Assembly: GCF_003367355.1 (NCBI RefSeq)
Contig: NZ_CP031413.1
Span: 1,902,921-1,966,920 of the forward strand
Direction: 5' to 3'
Length of the DNA: 64,000 bases
Origin: Lysobacter sp. TY2-98
GTDB lineage: Bacteria > Pseudomonadota > Gammaproteobacteria > Xanthomonadales > Xanthomonadaceae
Under the pieces are notes generated by a model. It saw only the letters and a list, made by a program, of their open reading frames with translations. It ran no database searches and was not told the DNA's origin. Below are positions 21,820-30,612 of this stretch, piece after piece. Position numbers and translations under genes: made by a program. Within the stretch, counting starts at the first letter, position 1. Every line of letters starts with the position of its first letter.

Positions 21820-23508
21820 ATGCATCGCCTTCTTCCCGCGGGCCTCGCGCTCGCCACCACGCTGCTCTGCGCGGCATGCGCCACGTCCGTTCCGACCGCT
21901 TCGCCCCGCTACGCCATCGACATCCCCACCATCGACCATCCGAGCGGCGAGACCACCGCCTGGTGGTTCCGCAACGGCGCCTCCCAGGCCGCCGCGCGCG
22001 GTGCGATGGGCGGCCACGCGAAGAACGTCATCGTCTTCCTCGGCGACGGCATGAGCCTGACGACCGTCGCCGCCGCGCGCATCCTCGAAGGCCAGCGCAA
22101 CGGGCATCCGGGCGAGGAGAACCGCCTGAGCTGGGAGGACTTCCCGTACACGGCGCTCAGCAAGACGTACAACACCGATTCGCAGACGCCGGATTCGGCG
22201 GGGACGATGAGTGCGATCGCGACGGGCGTGAAAACGCGCATCGGCGTCATTTCGGTCGGCCCCGAAGTGCCGCGCGGCAATTGCGAACAGGCGAAGCTGC
22301 ATCCGACCACGACGTTGTGGGAACTCGCGGCGTCGCAGGGCATGGACGTCGGCATCGTGACGTCGACGCGCGTCACGCACGCCACACCGGCCGCGACGTT
22401 CACCCACGTGCCCGACCGCAACTGGGAAGTCGACGAGGAGATGCCGGAGGAGGCACGCGCCGCGGGCTGCATCGACATCGCGCGCCAGCTCGTCGAATCG
22501 CCGCTCGCCGACCGCGTGAAAGTGCTGATGGGCGGCGGTCGTTCGAACTTCATGCCGGCCGCGGACGAGGACCCGGAATACGGCGACAAGCACGGCCTGC
22601 GACTCGACGGTCGCGACCTCATCGGCGAATGGCGCGCGAAGCATCCGGGTGGCGCATACGTGTGGAACGCGAAGCAGCTCGCGGACGCACCGGCCGCTGC
22701 GCCGCTGCTCGGTCTGTTCGATCCCAGCCACATGCATTACGTCGCCGACCGCGACACCGACAAGGGTGGCGAGCCCGATCTGGCGACGATGACGCGCGCA
22801 GCGATTTCGCGGCTGTCCAGGAGCGGCACCGGCTATGTGCTGCTTGTGGAAGGCGGCCGCATCGATCATGCGAACCACGAAGGCAATGCGTATCGCGCGC
22901 TCACCGAAACCGTCGCCTTCAGCGATGCCGTGCGCGCGGCGATGCAGGCGACGTCGGCCGACGACACGCTGATCCTCGTCACCGCCGATCACTCGCACAC
23001 GCTGAGTTTCGTCGGCTATCCGCAGCGCGGCAATCCCATCCTCGGCAAGGTCAAGGGCAGCAGCGGCGAGGGCGACGGCAAGACCGAATACGCGCTCGAC
23101 GCGACCGGTCGCCCGTACACCACGCTGAACTACTCGAACGGCCCGGGATACACGGGCGCGACCGACCAGCAGCCCGAGGGCACGAAGCACTATCCGCACC
23201 TCGTCAGCGGCGCGCGCGAAGCCGGCAAGGGTCGCCCCGACCTGACCCGCGTCGACACCACCGACAAGGACTACATGCAGGAAGCGCTGGTGCCGATGGC
23301 ATCGGAAACGCATGGCGGTGACGACGTCGGCATCTGGGCGCGCGGTCCGGGCAGCGAAGCGGTGCGCGGTTCGCTCGAGGAGAATTCGATCTTCCACGTG
23401 CTGCTGCAGGCGACGCCGCGTCTTCGCAACGCGGTGTGCAAGGCCGGTGGCTGCGACACGCACGGCGTGCCGGTGACGATGCCGGCGACGATCGTCCCGC
23501 GACTCTGA
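21820..23508 (+). CDS. Alkaline phosphatase, probable lipoprotein
   Basis: A PhoA-superfamily phosphomonoesterase of 562 residues. From ATG 21820 the signal MHRLLPAGLALATTLLCAAC ends in a lipobox, so it is probably anchored in the outer membrane. The metal-site start VIVFLGDGMS, the nucleophile Ser126 in TPDSAGTMSAIATG, the VEGGRIDHANHEGNA motif and VTADHSHTLS are all present. There are inserted Gly/Lys-rich segments after the last motif, making it longer than E. coli PhoA. It would release phosphate from organic esters outside the cytoplasm. Its TGA overlaps the ATG of the next gene. An ATG nine bases upstream (via GTG frame) is less likely. Confidence 0.92.
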   Translation: MHRLLPAGLALATTLLCAACATSVPTASPRYAIDIPTIDHPSGETTAWWFRNGASQAAARGAMGGHAKNVIVFLGDGMSLTTVAAARILEGQRNGHPGEENRLSWEDFPYTALSKTYNTDSQTPDSAGTMSAIATGVKTRIGVISVGPEVPRGNCEQAKLHPTTTLWELAASQGMDVGIVTSTRVTHATPAATFTHVPDRNWEVDEEMPEEARAAGCIDIARQLVESPLADRVKVLMGGGRSNFMPAADEDPEYGDKHGLRLDGRDLIGEWRAKHPGGAYVWNAKQLADAPAAAPLLGLFDPSHMHYVADRDTDKGGEPDLATMTRAAISRLSRSGTGYVLLVEGGRIDHANHEGNAYRALTETVAFSDAVRAAMQATSADDTLILVTADHSHTLSFVGYPQRGNPILGKVKGSSGEGDGKTEYALDATGRPYTTLNYSNGPGYTGATDQQPEGTKHYPHLVSGAREAGKGRPDLTRVDTTDKDYMQEALVPMASETHGGDDVGIWARGPGSEAVRGSLEENSIFHVLLQATPRLRNAVCKAGGCDTHGVPVTMPATIVPRL

Positions 23509-24203
23509 TGTTGGCTCCCGACCGCCTCGCACGTGCGTCGGCGGTGGGGCTCTGTGCGTTCGCGATCGCCTGCGTTTCGCACGAAGCGATCGGACACGGG
23601 CTGGCGTGCCTCGCCTCGGATGGCGCGATCGAACGGCTCAGCGCCGTTGTTTTCCAGTGCTCGCGCACGGCGTGGTGGATCGATCTCGGCGGTCCACTCG
23701 GCAGCCTTGCCTGCGCGGTGATCGCGCTCGCGATGTTGCGGCGGGGTCGCTCGTCACCGCTCATCCCTTTCGTGTTCGCGTTCGCTGCGCTGTGGTTCGC
23801 GGGCCAGCTCATCTATTCCGCGCTGGTCGACCGCGACGACTTCGCCTTCGTCGCCGACGCGATGCCGCCGTCGATGCAGATCGTCGTGCGCTGCGCGCAG
23901 GTGATCGCAGGTGCGCTGGTGTATCGGTGGGCACTGCGCGTCAGCGCCCCGTGGATGCCCGCGCGTCGCGAGCGCTTGCTCGCGTGGGCGACCGCCGGCA
24001 TCGCCGTAGCGGCGAGCACGCTGCTGCAGGGTGTCGATGCTGCAGCGCTACGCGATGCAGTGCTCGAAAGCAGCGTCACGTCGGTCGGCCTTCTGTTGTC
24101 GTCCGCCGCGCGACGCGATGCGTTTGAAGGCGGCGCACCCACCGCGCTGTATGCGGCGGTGGGCGCCGCACTCCTGATCGCACTCGGACTGGGCGTCGCC
24201 TGA
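23508..24203 (+). CDS. Integral membrane protein with HEAIGH motif, unknown function
   Basis: A 231-residue protein with about six hydrophobic segments. Near the N-terminus is VSHEAIGHGLACL, which resembles the HExxH metallopeptidase site of membrane M50 proteins but has an extra residue between Glu and the second His. Enzymatic activity is therefore not established. Its ATG shares bases with the TGA of the alkaline phosphatase (TGATG), so it is translated in the same operon. The end converges on the HemJ-like gene with directly abutting stops. It could be a processing or maturation partner of the phosphatase or an unrelated membrane protein. Confidence 0.72.
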   Translation: MLAPDRLARASAVGLCAFAIACVSHEAIGHGLACLASDGAIERLSAVVFQCSRTAWWIDLGGPLGSLACAVIALAMLRRGRSSPLIPFVFAFAALWFAGQLIYSALVDRDDFAFVADAMPPSMQIVVRCAQVIAGALVYRWALRVSAPWMPARRERLLAWATAGIAVAASTLLQGVDAAALRDAVLESSVTSVGLLLSSAARRDAFEGGAPTALYAAVGAALLIALGLGVA

Positions 24204-24653
24204 TCAGAACGGCTTCGCGAGCACCAGATAGACGATCACGACGAGCAGCAGCACCGGCAACTCGTTGGCGATGCGCAGCGTGCGCGACGTCGGAATCGCT
24301 TCCCCACGCGCCGCGCGCTTGAGCCAGCGCCCGCTCATGATGAAGAACACGAGCATCAGCACGACCAGGCCGATCTTCGCGTGCAGCCAGCCGTTGCCCG
24401 GCGCGAACCACACCGGCATGCCGGCGATCACCTTGCCGCCGAGCGCGAGCAACAGGCCGAGCACGAAGGCGAAACCGAACATCATGTGACCGAAGCGGTA
24501 GAGCCGACGCCCCATCAGCACGAGGCGTTCGCGTACCGCCGGGACGTCGCCGGCTTCCGCGATATTGATGAGGATGCGCGGCAGGTAGAACACCGATGCC
24601 ATCCACGCCATCACGAACACGACGTGGGCGGTCTTGATCCAGAAATAGGCCAT
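24204..24653 (-). CDS. HemJ/CopD-like integral membrane protein (protoporphyrinogen oxidase candidate)
   Basis: A 149-residue protein with four transmembrane segments. The start MAYFWIKTAHVVFVMAWMASVFYLPRI matches the HemJ (formerly UPF0093) family, with the conserved His in segment one and the conserved Lys in NGWLHAKIGLV. HemJ oxidises protoporphyrinogen IX to protoporphyrin IX with heme as cofactor. The length fits. The ATG at 24653 is chosen since the frame continues upstream into unrelated sequence. It is divergent from the methyltransferase gene across 72 bp and converges on the membrane protein gene. Confidence 0.82.
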   Translation of the reverse strand: MAYFWIKTAHVVFVMAWMASVFYLPRILINIAEAGDVPAVRERLVLMGRRLYRFGHMMFGFAFVLGLLLALGGKVIAGMPVWFAPGNGWLHAKIGLVVLMLVFFIMSGRWLKRAARGEAIPTSRTLRIANELPVLLLVVIVYLVLAKPF

Positions 24654-24725
24654 GGCGGAGCGCGCGATGCGAAGAGGCCGGTAGGATGCCACGCGCCCCG
24701 CATTGCGTCCCTCGACACCATCGCC

Positions 24726-25334
24726 ATGACCAAGCATTACGACCGCGACTATTTCGAACGCTGGTACCGCGACCCGGCGCTCAAGCGCGAAGCGATCGGC
24801 GGCACCGCGCGGCTGTCGCGCAAGGTCGCGATGGCCGTCGCGACCGCAGAGTACTGGCTGGAGCGTCCGTTGCGCAGCGTGCTCGACGTCGGCTGCGGCG
24901 AAGGTGCGTGGCAGCCCGCGCTGAGGAAGCTGCGCCCGAAGGCCACGTACATCGGTTTCGACAGCAGCGCCTATGCGGTGGAGCGCTACGGGCGCCGACG
25001 CAACGTGCACCTCGCGACGTTCGGCGACTTCGCCTCGCTGCGGCCCTGTCCGCCCGTCGATCTGCTCGTGTGCAGCGACGTCATGCATTACCTCGAAGCG
25101 CGCGAACTCGACGCCGGGCTGCCCGGCCTCGCCGAGCTGTGCGGCGGCGTCGCGTTTCTCGAAACGTTCACGCGCGAGGACGATATCGAGGGCGACACGG
25201 CAGGCTTCAGGCGTCGCCCGGCGCGCTTCTATCGCGCGCGCTTCGAGGCCGCGGGATTCATCGCGCTCGGCTCGCATCTCTGGCTGTCGCCGGCCCTCGG
25301 CGACGAGGCGGCCGCGCTGGAAATTCCCGCCTGA
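24726..25334 (+). CDS. SAM-dependent class I methyltransferase
   Basis: A 202-residue Rossmann-fold methyltransferase. The SAM-binding motif I VLDVGCGEGAW is at residues 53-62 and motif II-like YIGFDSSAYAVERYG follows. DLLVCSDVMHYL is the motif IV-like segment. The N-terminal MTKHYDRDYFERWYRDP is a common start for a family of uncharacterised Xanthomonad methyltransferases. The acceptor substrate is unknown. The gene precedes the PHA depolymerase gene by 70 bp on the same strand, but the gap is too large to assume a shared role. Confidence 0.85.
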   Translation: MTKHYDRDYFERWYRDPALKREAIGGTARLSRKVAMAVATAEYWLERPLRSVLDVGCGEGAWQPALRKLRPKATYIGFDSSAYAVERYGRRRNVHLATFGDFASLRPCPPVDLLVCSDVMHYLEARELDAGLPGLAELCGGVAFLETFTREDDIEGDTAGFRRRPARFYRARFEAAGFIALGSHLWLSPALGDEAAALEIPA

Positions 25335-25404
25335 ACGAGGCGGACGCGCTTCACATTCCGGCGTCGAGACCCTGCGTTATGCTGCGGTGCAACGGGGGAT
25401 CCGA

Positions 25405-26652
25405 ATGCTCTATCAGATGCATGAACTCGGCCGGGCCTGGCTCGCGCCGATGACCTACTGGGCCGACGCGATGAGCAAGGCCTTCGGCGCACCGGGCAGC
25501 TGGCTGTCGTCGATGCCGGGCGCGTCGCAGATGGCGGCGGGCTCCGAGCTGTTCTACCGCCTCGGCAAGGATTACGAGAAGCCGCGCTTCGACATCCGGG
25601 ATGTCGAGGTCGATGGCCGCAGCTATGCGGTGATCGAACGCGAGGCGCTGCACAAGCCGTTCTGCCGACTACTGCACTTCAAGCGCTATGCGGACGACGC
25701 CGTGAGCGTCGAAGCACTGCAGGGTGCGCCGACGGTGCTCGTCGTCGCCCCGCTCTCCGGCCACCACGCCACGCTGCTGCGCGACACCGTGCGCACGCTG
25801 CTGCGCGACCACGACGTCTACATCACCGACTGGGTCGATGCGCGCATGGTGCCGGCCGCGGAAGGCCCATTCCATCTCGACGACTACGTGCTCTACGTCG
25901 AGGAGTTCATCCGCCACATCGGCACGCACAACCTGCATGTGATCAGCGTCTGCCAGCCGACGGTGCCGGTGCTCGCCGCGGTGTCGCTGATGGCCGCGCG
26001 TGGCGAGCCGACGCCGAAGTCGCTGGTGATGATGGGCGGCCCGATCGATACGCGCGAGAACCCGACGCAGGTCAACGATCTCGCCACGCACAAACCAATG
26101 TGGTGGTTCGAGACGCAGCTGATCCATCCGGTGCCGCTGCCGTATCCGGGCGCGGGGCGTCGCGTGTATCCGGGCTTCCTGCAGCACATGGGCTTCGTCG
26201 CGATGAATCCCGAGCGGCATTTCCAGTCGCATTGGGACTTCTACGAGAACCTGCTGAAGGGCGATCTCGACGACGCCGAATCGCATCGTCGCTTCTACGA
26301 CGAGTACAACGCCGTGCTCGACATGCCGGCGGAGTATTACCTCGACACCGTGCGCATCGTCTTCAAGGAACACCTGCTGCCGAAGAGCGAGTGGGAAGTG
26401 CACGGGCAGCGCGTGGATCCGTCGAAGATCCACGACACCGCGCTGCTCACCATCGAGGGCGAACTCGACGACATCTCCGGCCGCGGCCAGACGCGTGCGG
26501 CGCAGAAGCTGTGCAGCGGTATTCCGGAGGCGGACCGCCAGCACCTCGTCGTCGAAGGCGCGGGCCATTACGGCATCTTCAGCGGGCGTCGCTGGCGCAC
26601 GCAGGTGTATCCGAAGGTGCGGGACTTCTTCGCGACGTATTCGTCGAAGTGA
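25405..26652 (+). CDS. phaZ: Intracellular polyhydroxyalkanoate depolymerase
   Basis: A 415-residue cytoplasmic depolymerase that mobilises PHB granules. The family uses a Cys nucleophile, here Cys183 in VISVCQPTVPV, in place of the usual GxSxG serine. The later GELDDISGRGQ gives the Asp and GAGHYGIFSG the His of the triad. The start MLYQMHELGRAWLAP and the length match the family. The ATG at 25405 is preceded by GGGGGAT. No PHA synthase or phasin lies in the window. A strong terminator follows at once. Confidence 0.93.
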   Translation: MLYQMHELGRAWLAPMTYWADAMSKAFGAPGSWLSSMPGASQMAAGSELFYRLGKDYEKPRFDIRDVEVDGRSYAVIEREALHKPFCRLLHFKRYADDAVSVEALQGAPTVLVVAPLSGHHATLLRDTVRTLLRDHDVYITDWVDARMVPAAEGPFHLDDYVLYVEEFIRHIGTHNLHVISVCQPTVPVLAAVSLMAARGEPTPKSLVMMGGPIDTRENPTQVNDLATHKPMWWFETQLIHPVPLPYPGAGRRVYPGFLQHMGFVAMNPERHFQSHWDFYENLLKGDLDDAESHRRFYDEYNAVLDMPAEYYLDTVRIVFKEHLLPKSEWEVHGQRVDPSKIHDTALLTIEGELDDISGRGQTRAAQKLCSGIPEADRQHLVVEGAGHYGIFSGRRWRTQVYPKVRDFFATYSSK

Positions 26653-26670
26653 TCTGATCGACGCAACGCA

Positions 26671-26700
26671 AAACGGGCGCCTCGAAGGCGCCCGTTTCGT
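26671..26700. terminator. Terminator after phaZ
   Basis: Perfect 11-bp stem AAACGGGCGCC / GGCGCCCGTTT with a five-base loop, followed by CGTTTTGG on the plus strand and preceded by A residues, so it can end both phaZ and the convergent membrane-protein gene. Confidence 0.85.
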
Positions 26701-26719
26701 TTTGGTGCATCGCGTTACG

Positions 26720-27646
26720 TCAGGCCGGCGACGACTTCACCAGCATCGTCTTCGCGATCTGGCCGTGCAGCTTGCCGACGCCGCGGGCGAGGTGCAGCGT
26801 CGCGAACAGCAGCACGATGCCACCCACGAAGACGAACGGCAGGGCCCAGTAGTTGACGCCACTGATGGTGAACTCGTCGAACGGTGCCCAGCCGGCCCAG
26901 GCGAACAGTGCGAGCACCGGCGCGGCGATGAAACCGGCGGCGATCGACAGCAACGTCACCGCGACGGTGAAGTAGATGATGCCCAGCGGCAGCATCAGCA
27001 GCATGTAGAGCATCGAGCCCCACGTGCGCGGATCGACGAACAGCTCGCGCACGCGCTCCAGCAACGTACCGTCCTTCGCGACATAGGTCGGTCGACGCGG
27101 CATGCGTTCGCCGAGCATCACTTCGACCAGTCGTCCTTCGACCAGCGAGAGCACGCGTACCGAGCCGAAGAACAGGATCACGAACGGAATGCCGATGATC
27201 AGCACGGCGAGACCCGCACTCATCGAAAGCCCCGTCACCACCCACGTGAAGTAGAAGATGCCGGTGGCGAGCGAGAGCAGCATGTAGAACAGCGCGGCGT
27301 AGGTGCGCGGCTCGGCGGCGACCCCGAAGAAGCGCGCGAGCAGCGAACGGCCCGCAGGCCGTTTCGGCGGCTGCAGCGCGGTCTGCACGCGCACTTCTGT
27401 GTCGCGGTAGATGTCGGCGACCTCGTTCGGTGCGCCGTAGCTGCCGGCGACTTCCGCGATGACTTCGGCTTCCGAGCGACCCGGATTCGCCGCCATCTCC
27501 GAACGCAGGTAGTCCTCCGCGTCGTAGAGCGCATCCTGGATGAGCGCGGGATCCGCGCCGGTGAGGGCGACGCGCAGGCGGTCGAGATAGTCGGCGATCG
27601 TGGCCGGCGGGCGCGGCAGGTCGGTGAAGGACGTGACGGCGTTCAT
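26720..27646 (-). CDS. HAAS/sensor-domain membrane protein
   Basis: A 308-residue protein with an N-terminal cytoplasmic HAAS-like domain (about residues 15-85: DYLDRLRVALTGAD...DALYDAEDYLR). It is followed by two copies of a unit with paired transmembrane segments (RTYAALFYMLLSLATGIFYFTW and RTWGSMLYMLLMLPLGIIYFTV, each followed by more hydrophobic helices). This is the 'putative sensor' arrangement seen next to PadR regulators. The gene overlaps the PadR gene (ATGA-type, 4 bp), so the two form an operon. Its function is probably sensing or transmitting envelope stress, but no ligand is known. Confidence 0.78.
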   Translation of the reverse strand: MNAVTSFTDLPRPPATIADYLDRLRVALTGADPALIQDALYDAEDYLRSEMAANPGRSEAEVIAEVAGSYGAPNEVADIYRDTEVRVQTALQPPKRPAGRSLLARFFGVAAEPRTYAALFYMLLSLATGIFYFTWVVTGLSMSAGLAVLIIGIPFVILFFGSVRVLSLVEGRLVEVMLGERMPRRPTYVAKDGTLLERVRELFVDPRTWGSMLYMLLMLPLGIIYFTVAVTLLSIAAGFIAAPVLALFAWAGWAPFDEFTISGVNYWALPFVFVGGIVLLFATLHLARGVGKLHGQIAKTMLVKSSPA

Positions 27647-28068
27647 GCGAGGTCTCCCCGGGAGACGGACGAGTCGGTGGATGGGTGGGCGGCCAGCGGG
27701 CCGAGGACGGCGTCGACGGAGTCGCGCGTGGCGCGCCAGGCGTCGGCCCAGCGCGCGAGCACGACGCGGCCGGCGTCGTTGATGCGGTAGTAGCGGCGCG
27801 GCGGGCCGGAAACGGAGGGCTCGACGAAGCTTTCGAGCAGGCCGCTGCCTTCGAGGCCGCGAAGGACCGGGTACAACGCGCTCTGCTTGCCGGACAGCAC
27901 GCCCTCGAGCTGCTCCAGCCGCTTGGCGATCTGGTAGCCGTACATGGGCTCGGTGGCGTCGCCCAGCACGGCCAGCAGCGCCAGCGAGACGGTGCCCGCG
28001 CTCAGCTCCTTCTGGAACTTGCGCAGCTGCAGGTCGAGGTCGGGTTCTTGCTCGGGTTGGGCGGACAT
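27643..28068 (-). CDS. PadR family transcriptional regulator
   Basis: A 141-residue winged-helix regulator. The ATG at 28068 (MSAQPEQEPDLDLQL) is preferred to an upstream in-frame ATG at 28098. The core LQKFQKEL...LALLAVLGD...MYGYQIAKRLEQLEG...LYPVLRGLEGSGLLESF...PPRRYYRIND is the PadR N-terminal fold, with the basic wing at RRYYRIND. It is fused by overlap to the HAAS membrane-protein gene, a pairing in which PadR usually represses the operon and itself. An imperfect palindrome (28093-28110) lies upstream and is a plausible operator. Confidence 0.88.
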   Translation of the reverse strand: MSAQPEQEPDLDLQLRKFQKELSAGTVSLALLAVLGDATEPMYGYQIAKRLEQLEGVLSGKQSALYPVLRGLEGSGLLESFVEPSVSGPPRRYYRINDAGRVVLARWADAWRATRDSVDAVLGPLAAHPSTDSSVSRGDLA

Positions 28069-28092
28069 GGCGGAGGCTCGTCCTAGGGTCGA

Positions 28093-28110
28093 GTTCACTC
28101 TAGTGCGAAC
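28093..28110. promoter_or_regulatory. Candidate PadR operator palindrome
   Basis: The 18-bp element GTTCACTCTAGTGCGAAC matches its own complement at 14 of 18 positions around a CTAG centre. It lies 25 bp upstream of the PadR start. A second, perfect 10-bp palindrome CGCTATAGCG occurs at 28113-28122. PadR proteins bind such dyads near their own promoter; binding here is inferred. Confidence 0.4.
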
Positions 28111-28220
28111 TCCGCTATAGCGAACCTGCCGAACGTCATGGGGACCGTCGTCATGGCCGCTTTGCCGCGCCGGGCACGGCGCGGGCGCTATCCCGGAGGT
28201 CCCAAGACGGAGGCATCCAC

Positions 28221-28400
28221 GTGACCCAGGGCGATAAATCCAGCTACACCGACAAGCAGAAGCGCCAGGCCGCGCACATCGAGTCCAGCGAGAAGAAGGA
28301 AGGCCGGTCCGAGAAGGACGCCGAACGCATCGCCTGGGCGACGGTCAACAAGCAGGACGGCGGTGGCAAGAAGTCGGGCTCCGGGCGCGAGCACCACTGA
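28221..28400 (+). CDS. Small conserved basic protein (plasmid-stabilisation-like annotation), 59 aa
   Basis: A short gene starting at a GTG (28221) preceded by GGAGG nine bases upstream. It encodes VTQGDKSSYTDKQKRQAAHI and continues to ...WATVNKQDGGGKKSGSGREHH. This highly charged, glycine-tailed sequence is recognised from databases as a widespread small protein often named 'plasmid stabilization protein'; that name is a loose annotation and implies no proven role. It is divergent from the PadR operon and 100 bp before the cyclophilin gene. The codon use matches neighbours, the ribosome site is strong and the frame is clean. Confidence 0.75.
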   Translation: MTQGDKSSYTDKQKRQAAHIESSEKKEGRSEKDAERIAWATVNKQDGGGKKSGSGREHH

Positions 28401-28500
28401 CGTCGCGAAGAGCGCGCGCCGCGAAGCCTGATCGCATCGCGGCGTGCAGTGCGAGCGGGCGCTGCGCCAGAATCGGCGGACCACATAGGGGAAATCCGCC

Positions 28501-29445
28501 ATGCCGACGCTGCGCCCGCTCGCCGTTCCGCTGTCCTGCGCCCTCGCTGGCCTCGCCCTCGCTGCGCAGGCCGCCCCGCCCAAGACGCCCGCCGCGCCAG
28601 CGAAGCCGCGCTCGATGCAGGAAATCATCGATGGGTCCAAGCCCACCGACTGGCGCCCGCTGGATCCGCAGAACACGCTGTACATGGACCTCGCGAACGG
28701 CCATCGCGTCGTCATCGAACTCGCGCCGCACTTCTCGCCGCAGCACGTCGCCAACGCGCGCACGTTCGCCAAGGAAGGGTATTGGAACGGGCTGGCGATC
28801 ATGCGGTCGCAGGACAACTTCGTCGTGCAGTGGGGTGACCCCGAGGAAGACGCCGCGAAGAAGAAGCCGCTCGGCAGCGCGCAGAAGAAGCTGCCCGCCG
28901 AGTTCACCAGTCGCGATGCGTCACTGGCGAAGACGTGGACGCGCCTTCCCGACGTCGACGGCTGGGCGCCGCAGGTCGGTTTCGCCGATGGATTTCCGGC
29001 CGGCCACGACGCCAAGGCGGGCACCTACTGGATGGCGCACTGCTACGGCGCGGTCGGCGCGGGCCGCAACGAAGCCGCGGATTCCAGCGACGCGACCGAG
29101 CTTTACGTCGTGACCGGCCAAGCGCCGCGCCAGCTCGACCGCAACATGTCGATGATCGGCCGCGTCGTGCAGGGCATGGAATGGCTGTCGACGATTCCGC
29201 GCGGCGCAGGCGCGATGGGTTTCTTCGACAAGCCCGAACAGCGCGTCGCCATCACATCGATCAAGCTCGCCGCCGACGTGCCCGCCGCCGAGCGCACCAA
29301 GCTCGAACTGATGCGCACCGATTCGAAGGTGTTCAACGAGCTCGTCGAGTCACGCCGCAACCGTCGCGACGCGTTCTACAAGGTGCAGGCGCACCACATC
29401 GACCTGTGCAACGTGCCGTTGCCGGTGCGCGAGGCGAAGGGCTGA
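28501..29445 (+). CDS. Exported cyclophilin-type peptidyl-prolyl isomerase
   Basis: A 314-residue periplasmic protein. The signal ends at about residue 25 (LALAAQA). The domain begins with VVIELAPHFSPQHVANARTFA and shows YWNGLAIMRSQDNFVVQWGDPEED, a diverged form of the cyclophilin motif (normally FHRVI..FM.QGGD). It also contains the GTYWMAHCYGAVGAG segment and a C-terminal GFFDKPEQRVAITSIKLAAD. It has an Ala/Lys-rich insertion and a longer C-terminal tail than minimal cyclophilins. Probable function: folding of periplasmic proteins. Its stop lies 3 bp from the stop of the convergent motB. Confidence 0.85.
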   Translation: MPTLRPLAVPLSCALAGLALAAQAAPPKTPAAPAKPRSMQEIIDGSKPTDWRPLDPQNTLYMDLANGHRVVIELAPHFSPQHVANARTFAKEGYWNGLAIMRSQDNFVVQWGDPEEDAAKKKPLGSAQKKLPAEFTSRDASLAKTWTRLPDVDGWAPQVGFADGFPAGHDAKAGTYWMAHCYGAVGAGRNEAADSSDATELYVVTGQAPRQLDRNMSMIGRVVQGMEWLSTIPRGAGAMGFFDKPEQRVAITSIKLAADVPAAERTKLELMRTDSKVFNELVESRRNRRDAFYKVQAHHIDLCNVPLPVREAKG

Positions 29446-29448
29446 CGC

Positions 29449-30609
29449 TCAGCGCGTGAGCATCGGCGGCGCGGTCGACGCACGCGCCGCCGGTTCCGCC
29501 TTCGCGTCCCTCGCGATCTTGAGCGCAGCCTGGGCGGCGGCGGCGGGATCGTTCTTCGCGCCACTCGCCGACTTGGCCGACGCCGCAGCAGACGGCATCG
29601 GCACGATGTCCGGTGTCACGTTCGACAACGCGACCGCCTTGCGTGTCACCAGCGGGCCGGCGTCCATCGATTTTGGCACCGGCGGCGGATCGTTCGGCTT
29701 GCCGTCGCCCGCAAGGCGCGGCTCATCGCTCTCGGCGGCAATGCGTTCGGCTTCCTGGCTCAGCACGACGAGACTGATGCGGCGGTTTTTCGGATCCGCC
29801 GGATCATTGCGATTGAACGGCACGGACGACGACAGACCGACGACGCGCGCGAGTTTCTCTTCGCGCATACCGCCCTCGATCAGCGCCCGACGCGCCGCGT
29901 TCGCGCGATCCGCCGACAGTTCCCAGTTGCTGTAGCCGATCTTCGCGGCATAGCGCGCGGTATCGGTGTGGCCGCTGATCGCGACACGGTTCGGCACCTG
30001 GTCGACGTACCTCGCCAGTTCCACCAGCAGCGACCGGGTATACGACTTCAGCTCCGGCGAACCCGAATCGAACATCGGCCGGTTCTGCGCGTCGATGATC
30101 TGGATGCGCAGGCCTTCCGGCGTGATGTCGATCAGCAGCTGGTCCTTGAACGGCTTCAGCGCCTGGCTCTGGCCGATCGCCTTCTGCAGGTCCTGCTTGA
30201 GGATCTCGAGCTTCTTCTTGTCGGCCTGTTCGAGCGATTTGCGCGCGGCTTCCATGTCGGCGTTCTTGCCGTTGCCGAGGCCCGGAATCTTCGCCGCGCC
30301 CGCGCCCGGCGGATTGCGCACCTGCTGGAACATCTTGATCGGCGTATCGCCGGCGCCGCCCGGGCCCATCTTGCCCTGCACCATCGTGCTGGTTCGGCCA
30401 CGCACGGCGCTCGGATTCTTGAAGTAGTCGGCGATGCCACCGAGCTGCTCCTGCGGCATCTGCGCGACCAGCCACATCACCATGAAGAAGGCCATCATCG
30501 CGGTCACGAAGTCCGCGTACGCGACCTTCCACGATCCGCCGTGGTGCGCGCCGCTGCGCTTCCTGCGGCGCTTGATGAGGATGATCGGCGCTTGCGGCTG
30601 GGCAGCCAT
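29449..30609 (-). CDS. motB: Flagellar motor stator protein MotB
   Basis: MotB couples the proton channel to peptidoglycan. The 386-residue protein has the basic N-terminus and the single transmembrane segment WKVAYADFVTAMMAFFMVMW with the essential proton-carrying Asp33, followed by the plug/linker. The OmpA-like peptidoglycan-binding domain comes next (ISGHTDTARYAAKIGYSNWELSADRANAARR). After it is a long Ala/Ser/Lys/Pro-rich C-terminal tail that extends the protein beyond the usual 300-350 residues. It follows motA closely (3 bp gap), the standard stator operon. Confidence 0.95.
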   Translation of the reverse strand: MAAQPQAPIILIKRRRKRSGAHHGGSWKVAYADFVTAMMAFFMVMWLVAQMPQEQLGGIADYFKNPSAVRGRTSTMVQGKMGPGGAGDTPIKMFQQVRNPPGAGAAKIPGLGNGKNADMEAARKSLEQADKKKLEILKQDLQKAIGQSQALKPFKDQLLIDITPEGLRIQIIDAQNRPMFDSGSPELKSYTRSLLVELARYVDQVPNRVAISGHTDTARYAAKIGYSNWELSADRANAARRALIEGGMREEKLARVVGLSSSVPFNRNDPADPKNRRISLVVLSQEAERIAAESDEPRLAGDGKPNDPPPVPKSMDAGPLVTRKAVALSNVTPDIVPMPSAAASAKSASGAKNDPAAAAQAALKIARDAKAEPAARASTAPPMLTR

Positions 30610-30612
30610 GGC

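Noticed and set aside
21661..23532. 623-codon frame opposite the alkaline phosphatase
   Set aside because: Antisense shadow rich in Arg and Val; no known fold.
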